Shown here piece after piece: positions 40,372-48,590 of a stretch of 64,000 nt of DNA. The notes beneath the pieces were generated by a model, which saw only the letters and a program-made list of their open reading frames with translations, made no database searches and was not told the origin of the DNA. The DNA lies in the NCBI RefSeq assembly GCF_022558445.1, contig NZ_CP054699.1, forward strand, positions 390,001 to 454,000. The letters run 5' to 3'. Position 1 is the stretch's first letter. Every line of letters begins with the position of its first letter. The position numbers and the translations under genes were made by a program. The stretch comes from Candidatus Contubernalis alkalaceticus. Its GTDB lineage: Bacteria > Bacillota > Dethiobacteria > SKNC01.

Positions 40372-42204
40372 ATGTGTGGAATCGTCGGGTACATTGGGAC
40401 GCAGCAGGCATGTCCCATTCTTATAGAAGGTTTAAAAAAGCTTGAGTATCGGGGGTATGATTCTGCAGGAGTTGCCCTTCTAAACGGTGGAAATATAGAA
40501 ATTGTAAAATCGGTGGGAAGACTTCATGACCTGGAAAAGAAATTGAACGGATATTCTCCCTGGGGTAGTATTGGTATTGGCCATACCCGTTGGGCTACCC
40601 ATGGCCGTCCTTCAGATGTTAATTCCCATCCCCACAAAGCCTGCAGTAGTGATTTTGCAGTGGTCCATAACGGGATTATTGAAAATTATCTGCAGCTGAA
40701 GGGCTGGTTGGCTTCAGAGGGCCATATCTTCTGCTCTGAAACGGACACCGAGGTGCTGGCCCATCTGGTGGAAAACTTCTATCAGGGTGACCTGTTGGAA
40801 GCCGTTAGAAAGGCAATTTCTAAAGTAGAGGGTTCATACGCCATGGCGGTCATGACAGACCAGGAAGAGGATAAAATTGTCTGTGTTAGAAAAGAGAGCC
40901 CTCTAGTAATTGGTTTAGGTAAAGGGGAACAGTTTATTGCTTCAGACATTCCAGCCATACTCAACCACACCCGGAAAACGTATATTATGGATGATCATGA
41001 AATAGCGGTGGTAGAAAATGAAGATGTTTCAATTTTTAATGGAACCGGAAAGAAAATAAATAAAAGCGTATTCAATGTGAATTGGGACCAGCAGGCAGCG
41101 GAAAAAGACGGCTTTGACCACTTTATGCTTAAAGAAATATATGAACAGCCTCCAGCCATAAAGGAAACCCTAAAAGGCAGGTTAGACATTGAAAACTATC
41201 GGATCCAGTTAAACGATATTACTCTAGAAGCAGAATATCTGAAAAATCTAAGCAAGATAAACATTGTAGCCTGCGGCACTGCGTATCATGCAGGACTGGT
41301 GGGAAAACATGTTATAGAAAAGTTGACCCGTATACCCGTTGAAGTAGAACTGGCCTCAGAATATCGTTACCGGGATCCCATTGTAGACCCGGAGAGAAAC
41401 CTGGTGATGGTAGTCAGTCAGTCTGGGGAAACAGCAGATACCCTGGCAGCTATGAAACTGTCTAAGTCCATGGGAGCCAAAGTTCTGGCGGTGACCAACG
41501 TTGTCGGCAGCTCCGTGTCCCGGGAGGCAGACTCTGTTATTTACACCTGGGCAGGCCCGGAAATTGCCGTGGCCTCTACCAAAGCTTATATCACCCAGCT
41601 GGTGGCTATGTATCTTTGGGGTCTTTATATTGCTCAGTTGAAGGAAAGCCTGTCTCAAAAAGAGACTAAAGAAATTATGGATGGGCTGAGGTGCATCCCC
41701 AGCCAGGTGCAGTGTATTCTGGAACAGACATCAAAAATAGAAGACATTGCTAGAGTTGTCTACCAAAAAGATGACCTGTTCTTCATTGGGAGGGGCTTGG
41801 ACTATGCAGTAGCTCAGGAGGGTTCTTTAAAGCTAAAAGAGATATCCTACATTCATGCCGAATCCTATGCAGCAGGGGAACTTAAGCACGGCACCCTTGC
41901 TCTGGTGACTGAAGATACCCCGGTATTGGCAGTGTTGACTCAAAAAAATATTTATGAAAAGACCTTAAGCAATATCAAGGAGGTAAAAGCCCGGGATGCT
42001 TATGTTATTGCGGTGACATTAAAGAGCAACAAGTCTATAGAAACTGAAGTAGATAAAGTGTTCTATGTCCCCGAAAACCTGGACATTTTAATGCCGCTTT
42101 TGACCGTGGTCCCTCTGCAGCTGCTCTCTTACTACGCCGCCCTGATGAGGGGCTGTGACGTTGATAAACCCAGGAACCTGGCAAAAAGTGTTACGGTTGA
42201 GTAA
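40372..42204 (+). CDS. glmS: Glucosamine-6-phosphate synthase
   Basis: Makes glucosamine-6-P from fructose-6-P and glutamine, the committed step to UDP-GlcNAc. 610 residues. The N-terminal glutaminase has C2 as nucleophile (MCGIVGYIG), and HTRWATHGRPS follows. Two SIS domains follow (SQSGETADTLAAM and the second around GRGLDYAVAQEGSLKLKE), and the C-terminus ends PRNLAKSVTVE. Regulated by the upstream ribozyme. ATG 40372 is behind CGGAGG. It completes the cdaA-cdaR-glmM-glmS cell-wall block. Confidence 0.97.
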   Translation: MCGIVGYIGTQQACPILIEGLKKLEYRGYDSAGVALLNGGNIEIVKSVGRLHDLEKKLNGYSPWGSIGIGHTRWATHGRPSDVNSHPHKACSSDFAVVHNGIIENYLQLKGWLASEGHIFCSETDTEVLAHLVENFYQGDLLEAVRKAISKVEGSYAMAVMTDQEEDKIVCVRKESPLVIGLGKGEQFIASDIPAILNHTRKTYIMDDHEIAVVENEDVSIFNGTGKKINKSVFNVNWDQQAAEKDGFDHFMLKEIYEQPPAIKETLKGRLDIENYRIQLNDITLEAEYLKNLSKINIVACGTAYHAGLVGKHVIEKLTRIPVEVELASEYRYRDPIVDPERNLVMVVSQSGETADTLAAMKLSKSMGAKVLAVTNVVGSSVSREADSVIYTWAGPEIAVASTKAYITQLVAMYLWGLYIAQLKESLSQKETKEIMDGLRCIPSQVQCILEQTSKIEDIARVVYQKDDLFFIGRGLDYAVAQEGSLKLKEISYIHAESYAAGELKHGTLALVTEDTPVLAVLTQKNIYEKTLSNIKEVKARDAYVIAVTLKSNKSIETEVDKVFYVPENLDILMPLLTVVPLQLLSYYAALMRGCDVDKPRNLAKSVTVE

Positions 42205-42306
42205 GTGAGTAAAGGGTCAGCCTTGAATGAATGAATGATGAACTCAATTTCAAGAACGGTTAATACCAGTTATTCTAAGGTAGTCCAATAACAACCTTTG
42301 TTGTGG

Positions 42307-42312
42307 TATAAT
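42307..42312 (+). promoter_or_regulatory. Possible -10 element upstream of the DUF1002 gene
   Basis: TATAAT, 54 bases before ATG 42367. At 17-base spacing the -35 would be TCCAAT (42284-42289), a poor match. The rest of the 162-base gap shows only a short GAATGAATGAAT run and no terminator. Confidence 0.35.
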
Positions 42313-42366
42313 TATCCAAAGGAGGTCGTTTTACTAAAAATTTAATTAGATTGGAGCCTACGTTAA

Positions 42367-43269
42367 ATGAAAAAACGATTGAAAATAAAAGTGATTGGCA
42401 CTATACTAATTATGTTAAGTATGTTCATTTTTACAGCAGCAGTGATGGCAGTTGAAGATGGTATTGATGAGAAAAACGGTTTACCTCGTGTAGTCTATGG
42501 AGAGTCATTGTCAGAGTCACAACAAGAAGAAGTGCGGCGATTATTAAATGTTACTGACCGAGATATGGTTAGAGAATATATTGTTACAGCTGCGGACCTT
42601 GTACAGTATATTGGTGGGGATGGAGGATCAAACATGTATTCTTCAGCCATAATCACCCGTAAAAATGAAGGGCATGGTATTGTCATTAAAATTGTAAGCG
42701 TGGAGAATATTACTCAAGTTACTAGTGAAATGTATGCCAATGCGCTGTTGACAGCCGGTGTCGAAAATGCCTATGTTGAGGTCGCGTCTCCGGTCAAAGT
42801 AACTGGACATTCTGCCTTAACGGGAATATATAAAGCATTTAATGTTGATGGTGAATCGTTAGATCAAGACCGAATGGAAGTAGCAAACCAAGAGTTAGAA
42901 CTTGTTACAGAATTAGCCGATCTAGAGGGTGTCGACAAGGAAAGCATCACCCAGTTATTAACGGAAATCAAAAAACAAATTGCTGCACAAAACCCAGCAT
43001 CACGTGAAGAAGTAGAGCAAATAGTTATTGAGCAATTAAATAAATTGAATTTAGAACTCAGTGAAGCAGACATTCAAAAATTATCAGATTTGTTTGAGAA
43101 GATGCGTTCCATCGATATTGATTTTGGACAAGTAACCAAGCAGTTAGAAGACATTACTAAAAGCATCCAGAATAGGCTGCAAGAAATTAGTGGTGACACA
43201 GATTTTTGGGAAGTTGTTAAGGACTTCTTTGCTCAAATTGTAGATGCAATTAAAAATATATTTTCATAG
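42367..43269 (+). CDS. DUF1002 family secreted protein
   Basis: 300 residues, related to Bacillus YpuA. Residues 8-28 form a signal peptide, ending near AVMA. A DUF1002 core follows (VVYGESLSESQQEEVRRLL, ADLVQYIGG, ITQVTSEMYANALLTAGV), then a long C-terminal region predicted helical and coiled-coil (residues about 155-290). The role is unknown; an extracytoplasmic location is inferred. Codon use looks different from the flanking glmS (more CAA, TTA, GTA), hinting at separate ancestry. It is followed directly by repeat R4. Confidence 0.85.
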   Translation: MKKRLKIKVIGTILIMLSMFIFTAAVMAVEDGIDEKNGLPRVVYGESLSESQQEEVRRLLNVTDRDMVREYIVTAADLVQYIGGDGGSNMYSSAIITRKNEGHGIVIKIVSVENITQVTSEMYANALLTAGVENAYVEVASPVKVTGHSALTGIYKAFNVDGESLDQDRMEVANQELELVTELADLEGVDKESITQLLTEIKKQIAAQNPASREEVEQIVIEQLNKLNLELSEADIQKLSDLFEKMRSIDIDFGQVTKQLEDITKSIQNRLQEISGDTDFWEVVKDFFAQIVDAIKNIFS

Positions 43270-43277
43270 TAACGAAA

Positions 43278-43404
43278 GTGAACTGGTTTCAGCAAGCTCA
43301 AAACACATCGGGAATCAGGTGGAGACTCTATTCCACCTGATTACAAGCCCCACCTACGCTAACCCTTAGAGGTGGGGGGTCTTATACCCTAAAAAATGAA
43401 TAAA
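43278..43404 (+). repeat. Three-hairpin repeat, copy R4
   Basis: 127 bases, plus strand, starting eight bases after the DUF1002 stop. Hairpin 1 is decayed; hairpin 2 has arms AATCAGGTGGAG/TTCCACCTGATT; hairpin 3 is perfect (CCCCACCT/AGGTGGGG); tail GTCTTATACCCTAAAAA and GAATAAA. Unlike R1, R3 and R5 it is not next to a start codon. Confidence 0.88.
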
Positions 43405-43471
43405 AGAACAGGTATTTCACTAATTTTTAAAAAAATATTCTGTTCCCAAAAATATTATCATTACAAAGTAG

Positions 43472-43500
43472 GCATTGGTTAAACGACCGATGCTTTTTTC
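43472..43500 (+). terminator. Intrinsic terminator in the DUF1002-ferredoxin gap
   Basis: GCATTGGT (43472-43479) pairs with ACCGATGC (43486-43493), one G-T pair, then six T and C. It probably ends the transcript carrying the DUF1002 gene and R4. Confidence 0.8.
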
Positions 43501-43692
43501 TTGACAAATTATAAGCATAAGCAAAGAAAGGCATTTTAAAAATGCTAAAGTTAATGCTCTCTAGTGTGGATAAATAAGGATTCTACCATATTTTAAGACA
43601 GGCTGCCCTTTTCAAGTTTGCTAAACTGTGTGGGTGGTAATTCATTCCTCTCAGTGAATTTATGTGATGCTGCTGAGCTATTTTTGCAAGAA

Positions 43693-43735
43693 TTCTTTAG
43701 TTTCCCTTGACAGGGAAACTAAAGAAGAATATAAT
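43693..43735 (+). promoter_or_regulatory. Consensus promoter with -35 in the loop of a 14-bp palindrome
   Basis: Arms of 14 bases (43693-43706 and 43713-43726, core CTTTAGTTTCCC/GGGAAACTAAAG) flank exactly TTGACA (43707-43712). TATAAT at 43730-43735 gives a 17-base spacer. A dimeric repressor bound here would cover the -35 element and block a very strong promoter. A second perfect palindrome, AGTTAGTAACTAACT (43744-43758), lies at the expected transcription start. The regulator is not identified. The next gene is the ferredoxin-domain protein at 43896. Confidence 0.75.
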
Positions 43736-43773
43736 AATAAGTAAGTTAGTAACTAACTAATTAATTTAGGGTG

Positions 43774-43830
43774 ATGCTTATGTTTATTCTTTTGCTTATA
43801 GTAAAAAAACTGAAGTATGCTTTAATCTGA
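43774..43830 (+). CDS. Possible 18-residue leader ORF
   Basis: Reads MLMFILLLIVKKLKYALI, a hydrophobic stretch followed by a basic end, right after the double palindrome and 66 bases before the ferredoxin-domain gene. TTAGGG upstream is a weak binding site. It could be a leader peptide or chance. Confidence 0.25.
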   Translation: MLMFILLLIVKKLKYALI

Positions 43831-43895
43831 TTTAAGAACAGATTTGTTGGAATCCAGGGAAAGAGGTTTAATTACAATATCCGGAGGTGGAACGA

Positions 43896-45236
43896 ATGGC
43901 TATTATGAGTAAATGTCCCGGGCAGGATACCCGGTATTGGAAACCAGAGGATATTCAGGATGCCAAGTGTCCGGGCTGTGAGCAGCCCATAGAGTTTTGG
44001 AAAACTGATATAAGAGTAAAGTGTCCCAACTGTCAAAAAATTGTGACCAACCCCAATTTTAACCTGTCCTGTGCCGCCTGGTGCTCTTTTGCCACACAGT
44101 GTTTAGGGGATGTGGCCCGGGGACTGGGAAAACCGGATTCATTGAGGAAGAAGCTGGAGGTAGAGGTGCAGCATGACTTAAATGATGAAACAGCAAAAAT
44201 GATTTTGGCAGCTCTGGAAAAAGGGTGGGAAATTGCCGAGAGGGATAATGCCGAATTTTTGATAGTAGTGCTCTCCATTACTTACAAGGTTATCAAGGAT
44301 CAATATGGCAGTGGGGAAGGGGAAAGGCTCTTTCAAAATATACGCAAGAAAGCGGAGATTCCTCGTCTGGCGGCAGACCAGGCCATTCAGGTAGCAGAGG
44401 AGGTTGAGAAGAAAATCTTTGAAAATGCCAGCGCCCGGGTAGTTTATGAAACCCTTTATGGAGAAAGAATTCCTGTCAACACAGAGCAGAAAGATGAACC
44501 GGAAATGGCAGCCAGAGTTAAGCGGGAAATAATTAAAATTGATGAAGATCTGTGTGATGGTTGTGGGGAGTGTGTCCCCTCCTGTGCCGAGGGTGCCATA
44601 CAGATTATTGACGGGAAAGCCAGGCTGGTCAGTGAGATATACTGCGACGGTTTAGGCGCCTGTCTGGGAGAATGCCCCCAGGGAGCCATAAGCATGGAGG
44701 AAAGAGAGGCTGAACCCTTTGATGAGGAAGCGGTGGAGAAATACCTGGAGACACTAAAAGACACTGAGAGCACAGCATGTGCATCCACGGTGGAACAGGA
44801 AATCCCCCGGGGAGAAATGCCAGCCGGGATTGAAACAAATGATGCCGGGGAAGATTTTTCAGAGCTGGTCAACTGGCCGGTAAAGCTGAAGCTGGTATCC
44901 CCTGAGGCGGAATTCTTGAAGAAACCCCAGCTGGTAATTTCTGCAGACTGCGTGCCCTTTGCCTTTGGGAACTTTCACCGCAGGTTTTTGAAGGGAAGGC
45001 CCCTGTTAATCGGTTGTCCCAAATTAGATGATACCACACTGTATTTTACCAAGCTGACAGAGATTTTTAAAACCAATAACTATGAAAAAGTTACGGTAGT
45101 ATATATGGAAATCCCCTGCTGCTCCGGGCTGTACGGTCTGGTGGAAAAGGCCCTGGAGGAGGCAGATTCAAAGGCCCTTCTGCAGAGTGTAAATATTGGG
45201 GTTGATGGGCAGGAAATAAGTAATAGCAAAAGATAG
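43896..45236 (+). CDS. Multi-cysteine protein with 2x[4Fe-4S] ferredoxin domain
   Basis: 446 residues, function unknown. The N-terminus has eight cysteines (C7, C25, C28, C43, C46, C59, C63, C69) in zinc-ribbon-like pairs. A helical region follows (about 75-195), then a ferredoxin domain: C220, C223, C226, C230 in the normal spacing, and C250, C256, C260, where a leucine stands in place of the usual second cysteine. The C-terminal part (about 325-440) has more cysteines, including PCCSG. ATG 43896 is placed by GGAGGTGG (43883-43890). Probably a soluble redox or metal-handling protein under the operator above. Confidence 0.8.
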   Translation: MAIMSKCPGQDTRYWKPEDIQDAKCPGCEQPIEFWKTDIRVKCPNCQKIVTNPNFNLSCAAWCSFATQCLGDVARGLGKPDSLRKKLEVEVQHDLNDETAKMILAALEKGWEIAERDNAEFLIVVLSITYKVIKDQYGSGEGERLFQNIRKKAEIPRLAADQAIQVAEEVEKKIFENASARVVYETLYGERIPVNTEQKDEPEMAARVKREIIKIDEDLCDGCGECVPSCAEGAIQIIDGKARLVSEIYCDGLGACLGECPQGAISMEEREAEPFDEEAVEKYLETLKDTESTACASTVEQEIPRGEMPAGIETNDAGEDFSELVNWPVKLKLVSPEAEFLKKPQLVISADCVPFAFGNFHRRFLKGRPLLIGCPKLDDTTLYFTKLTEIFKTNNYEKVTVVYMEIPCCSGLYGLVEKALEEADSKALLQSVNIGVDGQEISNSKR

Positions 45237-45276
45237 TGTAGAGACAGCTTAAGGGCAAAAGAGGATAGTAATTAAG

Positions 45277-45305
45277 AAGGGGGGCGGTATATTTACCGCC
45301 CCCTT
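45277..45305. repeat. GC-rich inverted repeat without T run
   Basis: AAGGGGGGCGGTA and TACCGCCCCCTT pair almost perfectly over a four-base loop, 41 bases after the ferredoxin-domain gene. Neither strand has a T run, so it is a strong stem but a poor classical terminator; it may block exonucleases at the mRNA 3' end. Confidence 0.6.
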
Positions 45306-45472
45306 AAAAATATTAATGTATGTATCATTAACTCTGCGTTATTGTGGCATGAAATATCGGATAGGTATAATAATTTCTGATGTTATATTGATAATAGGAG
45401 TAAGTGAAATGAAAACTATATTAGTTTTAAGTCTTGATTTGAAAAAACAATTTGGATATTCCATCAATATAT

Positions 45473-45502
45473 TTGGCTTTTATACCTGTTTTTGGGTATA
45501 AT
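45473..45502 (+). promoter_or_regulatory. Possible promoter of asnS
   Basis: TTGGCT (45473-45478), 18-base spacer, TATAAT (45497-45502), only 24 bases from the asnS start. The rest of the 289-base gap holds the hairpin above; no T-box is visible. Confidence 0.45.
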
Positions 45503-45525
45503 AAACTAAAAAAAGAGGAATGGAA

Positions 45526-46920
45526 ATGCAAAAAATAACAGTACGACAACTGGTAAGCCACACTAACCGTTTTGATAACAAACAAATCCAGGTAAACGGT
45601 TGGATTAGAAGTAACCGGGATCAAAAATCCTTTGGCTTTATCTCTTTAAATGATGGAACCCATTTTGATTCAATTCAAATAGTATATGAAAAGGAGTTTC
45701 TATCAAACTTTGATGAGGTGGCAGGGTTAGGAGCAGGTGCAGCTGTAACGGTAAGGGGAACGTTTGTGCTGACACCACAGACAAGGCAGCCCTTTGAAAT
45801 AAAGGCAGCAGAAATTATCTTAGAAGGGGATTCCCCTAAGGATTATCCCATACAACCCAAAAGGCACTCTAGGGAATTTTTAAGAGAAGTAGCACATCTG
45901 CGGCCTCGAACAAATCTTTTTTCGGCAGTTTTTAGGGTCCGGTCACTGCTTAACTTCGCTATTCATAAATTTTTTCAAGAAAAAGGCTTTATTTATTTTC
46001 ATTCACCCATAATTACTGCCAATGATGCAGAAGGTGCTGGAGAATTATTCAGAGTGACAACTTTGGACCCAAAGGAGCCTCCAATTACAGGGGATGGATA
46101 TGTCAATTATTCTGAAGATTTTTTTGGCAAAAAGACAAATCTTTCGGTTAGCGGTCAGTTAGAAGCAGAAGCCTTTGCTCTTGCCTTTAGAAATGTGTAT
46201 ACCTTCGGGCCAACTTTTAGAGCGGAAAATTCAAATACACCAAGGCATGCGGCGGAATTCTGGATGATAGAACCTGAAGTCGCTTTTGCAGATTTAAAAG
46301 ATAATATGAGGCTGGCAGAAGAAATGATGAAATATATAATAGGTTACATCCTTGATCATGCCGTTGAAGAGATGGAATTTTTCAATAAATTTGTGGATAA
46401 GGGATTAAAAGACAGGATGCAAAATATTATAAATTCTCAATTTGAACAGATAACTTATACAAAAGCCATAGAGATACTAAAGAAATCTAATAAAAAGTTC
46501 CAATATCCCGTTGAATGGGGTAAAGACTTGCAAACAGAGCATGAAAGATATTTGACAGAAAAAGCTTTTAATAAACCGGTGTTTGTAACTGATTACCCCA
46601 AAGGCATTAAGGCATTTTATATGCGTTTGAATGATGATGGAAAAACTGTTGCAGCTATGGATTTATTAGTTCCGGGAGTAGGAGAAATCATAGGAGGCAG
46701 CCAGAGGGAAGAAAGAATAGAAAAGTTAGAAGAAAGAATGGTTGAGTTTAATATTAAAAAAGAAGATTTATGGTGGTATTTAGAGCTGAGGAAATATGGA
46801 GGAGTTAAGCATGCCGGTTTTGGATTGGGTTTTGAAAGGGCAGTTATGTATATTACAGGAGTAAGCAATATAAGGGATGTCATCCCATTTCCAAGAACGG
46901 TTAATACCTGCGAATTTTAA
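45526..46920 (+). CDS. asnS: Asparaginyl-tRNA synthetase
   Basis: Class IIb synthetase, 464 residues. An N-terminal OB fold ([19 protein letters not shown]) binds the anticodon. Motif 2 and the [18 protein letters not shown] block identify asparagine rather than aspartate specificity; motif 3 is [12 protein letters not shown] with [13 protein letters not shown] 45526 fits AGAGGA six bases upstream better than ATG 45520. More AT-rich in codon choice than the ribosomal block. Its presence suggests direct Asn-tRNA charging, although a GatCAB route elsewhere cannot be excluded. Confidence 0.95.
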   Translation: MQKITVRQLVSHTNRFDNKQIQVNGWIRSNRDQKSFGFISLNDGTHFDSIQIVYEKEFLSNFDEVAGLGAGAAVTVRGTFVLTPQTRQPFEIKAAEIILEGDSPKDYPIQPKRHSREFLREVAHLRPRTNLFSAVFRVRSLLNFAIHKFFQEKGFIYFHSPIITANDAEGAGELFRVTTLDPKEPPITGDGYVNYSEDFFGKKTNLSVSGQLEAEAFALAFRNVYTFGPTFRAENSNTPRHAAEFWMIEPEVAFADLKDNMRLAEEMMKYIIGYILDHAVEEMEFFNKFVDKGLKDRMQNIINSQFEQITYTKAIEILKKSNKKFQYPVEWGKDLQTEHERYLTEKAFNKPVFVTDYPKGIKAFYMRLNDDGKTVAAMDLLVPGVGEIIGGSQREERIEKLEERMVEFNIKKEDLWWYLELRKYGGVKHAGFGLGFERAVMYITGVSNIRDVIPFPRTVNTCEF

Positions 46921-47038
46921 GCAGTCAGAGCAGCCCCAAGTATTTTCTATAACTAAAAATAACTAAGGGATAATTGGCATAAACTATTGATATCTACAGT
47001 GATAGTATTAAATATTTGTAAAAGAGGAATGATGGGTT

Positions 47039-47668
47039 ATGAACGATCTTGAAAAGAAATTAAACCAATGTAAAAAACCATCCGGCAAAATGGGGAAGCA
47101 GGTAGTTGAGGAGATGAACAAGCACCATTTTCATTTGACCAGTTGGGGCTTAGAAAAAGTTCATATTGAAGAAAACAGTATTATTTTGGACATCGGCTGT
47201 GGTGGAGGAAGCACCGTGGCAAGATTAGCATCCATGGCAGTGGGGGGTAAGGTTTACGGAATTGATTATTCGCCAGACTGCGTGAACTGGTCAAAAGCAC
47301 ATAACAAGCAGCTGATATCTAAAGGCCGGGTGGAAATCCTTCATGCTGGCGTTGAAAAGATGCCCTTTGAAGAGAATCAATTCGATATTGTCATGGCGGT
47401 GGAAACAGTCTATTTTTGGCCTGGCCTTGTTAAATGCTTTCAAGAAGTGAGGAGAGTTTTGAAGTCCTCAGGAAAATTTGTTATTGTTAATGAAATGTAT
47501 GTAAATGAAGCGTTTAAAGAAAGAAATGACAAGTTTACAGCAGCAGGTGAGATGATATTACATACTCCTGAAAAACTTAAAGAATTATTGGAGAAAGCCG
47601 GTTTTAAAAGTGTTACTATAGATTTGATGGAAGAGAAAAATTGGTTATGCTGTGTAAGTGAAAAATAA
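47039..47668 (+). CDS. Class I SAM-dependent methyltransferase
   Basis: 209 residues, Methyltransf_11 type. Motif I is ILDIGCGGGSTVARL (near residue 50), the acidic end of beta 2 is YGIDYSPD, and motif IV is FDIVMAVETVYFWPG. The substrate is unknown; the fold resembles UbiE/small-molecule methyltransferases. ATG 47039 follows AGAGGAATGATGGG. Its stop lies seven bases from the end of the convergent DUF3147 gene. Confidence 0.85.
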   Translation: MNDLEKKLNQCKKPSGKMGKQVVEEMNKHHFHLTSWGLEKVHIEENSIILDIGCGGGSTVARLASMAVGGKVYGIDYSPDCVNWSKAHNKQLISKGRVEILHAGVEKMPFEENQFDIVMAVETVYFWPGLVKCFQEVRRVLKSSGKFVIVNEMYVNEAFKERNDKFTAAGEMILHTPEKLKELLEKAGFKSVTIDLMEEKNWLCCVSEK

Positions 47669-47675
47669 AAGAATG

Positions 47676-48023
47676 TTAAATGTTTATACCCACATACTTT
47701 ATAATCTTAACATACAGACAATAGCTGCAGATCATGACCACAGAGGATACCGCCATGGCCAAATAGAAATTGCAGTTGTAGCGGAGTAAAAAAGACATAA
47801 CTATGAAAAAGATGATAGATGGAATTACTATCCAGATTATAAGGTTGGAAAACTGTAAAACTTTGCCGGAATCATTGGTTTCAACAAATAACCAGGTCAT
47901 GGCAATCATTGAAGTGATGGGCAGGGAAATAAGAATGGCACCAAAGGCAGTAGATTTTTTGCTGACTTCGGATACAAGGGCAATGAGCAGGGCGGATACA
48001 ACGGTTTTCAAAAGAAATTCCAT
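47676..48023 (-). CDS. DUF3147 family membrane protein
   Basis: 115 residues with four hydrophobic segments (about 3-20, 28-46, 60-82, 88-110). The motif SEVSKKSTAFGAILISLPITS fits DUF3147. ATG at 48023 (minus) is behind AAGGAGTG. It starts 35 bases after the CsoR-like repressor gene on the same strand, so both likely share the operator at 48346-48378. The function is unknown; regulation by a metal or sulfur sensor suggests a transport or stress role. Confidence 0.82.
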   Translation of the reverse strand: MEFLLKTVVSALLIALVSEVSKKSTAFGAILISLPITSMIAMTWLFVETNDSGKVLQFSNLIIWIVIPSIIFFIVMSFLLRYNCNFYLAMAVSSVVMICSYCLYVKIIKYVGINI

Positions 48024-48058
48024 AGATTTATCACTCCTTTGATACGGGTTAAGGTTAT

Positions 48059-48340
48059 TTACTTGATAAATTTGTCAATGGCTTTATCTAAGTCTTCCAA
48101 AGTTTTGGTATCGTTGTTTTTAATGGCATCCACTACACAGTGGTTAATATGGTCGGTTAAAATAAGTTTTCCGGCATTGTTTAATGCAGACCTTACTGCA
48201 GACATCTGAATCAGTATTTCACTGCATTCCCTGTCTTCCTCTACCATCCTTTTGACAGACTCCATGTGGCCTATGATGCGGGACATCCTGTTTACAATAC
48301 TTTTTTTATTTACGTGGTTATGAGTATTAATAATAAACAC
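48059..48340 (-). CDS. CsoR-family metal-sensing repressor
   Basis: An all-helical DNA-binding sensor (DUF156). Numbered from a TTG at 48352, the ligand triad is C43, H68 and C72, with the spacing of Bacillus CsoR (copper), though per- or polysulfide sensors use a similar pair. The start is unclear: TTG 48352 lies inside the operator and upstream of GGGAGG, GTG 48340 overlaps that site, and the best-spaced codon is ATT at 48331. The interval given uses the GTG. Likely autoregulated. No copper ATPase or chaperone gene is nearby. Confidence 0.88.
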   Translation of the reverse strand: MFIINTHNHVNKKSIVNRMSRIIGHMESVKRMVEEDRECSEILIQMSAVRSALNNAGKLILTDHINHCVVDAIKNNDTKTLEDLDKAIDKFIK

Positions 48341-48345
48341 CTCCC

Positions 48346-48378
48346 GATACAATATCCCCCTATGGGGGATATTGTATC
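48346..48378. promoter_or_regulatory. CsoR-type operator, perfect 33-base palindrome
   Basis: Arms GATACAATATCCCCC and GGGGGATATTGTATC flank TAT, with 15 of 15 bases paired. The C-tract/G-tract core matches the style of CsoR-family operators. It lies at the start of the csoR-like gene and overlaps its -10 element. Confidence 0.85.
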
Positions 48379-48399
48379 ATACATTAGAAAAAATTTAAA
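48371..48399 (-). promoter_or_regulatory. Promoter of the csoR-DUF3147 operon
   Basis: Minus strand: TTTAAA (48399-48394), 17-base spacer, TACAAT (48376-48371). The -10 lies inside the right arm of the palindrome, as expected for autorepression. Confidence 0.5.
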
Positions 48400-48563
48400 G
48401 AGATATTAAGGAAAAAAAGTGTGATTAATTATCTTGCTTTCTTTTCTATATAGAGGTAGTCTTAAAAGGAGGGTATGTGCTGCTCTTTTAATCCCATGTC
48501 TTTAAAATTCTCATAAGTCACAATTTTTTATTATGCTAATCCAGGTTATAATCGTAAAAAGGG

Positions 48564-48569
48564 TATAAT
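48564..48569 (+). promoter_or_regulatory. Possible -10 element upstream of repeat R5 and the TraB gene
   Basis: TATAAT 22 bases before R5. No convincing -35 at 16-18 bases. If used, R5 would form the mRNA leader. The rest of 48400-48560 shows no clear gene. Confidence 0.3.
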
Positions 48570-48590
48570 GAAGAAAAAGAAAAGTGGTCA

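Noticed and set aside
45316-45501. 61-residue ORF upstream of asnS
   Set aside because: No ribosome-binding site, biased to codons of AT-rich DNA, and it overlaps the likely asnS promoter.
45237-45525. T-box leader for asnS
   Set aside because: No T-box core (GGTGGTACC-like) or specifier region was found in the gap.
48475-48516. 13-residue ORF MCCSFNPMSLKFS behind AAGGAGGG, beside the CsoR operator
   Set aside because: The adjacent cysteines are tempting for a metal leader peptide, but the spacing to the ATG is only one base and no promoter is visible.
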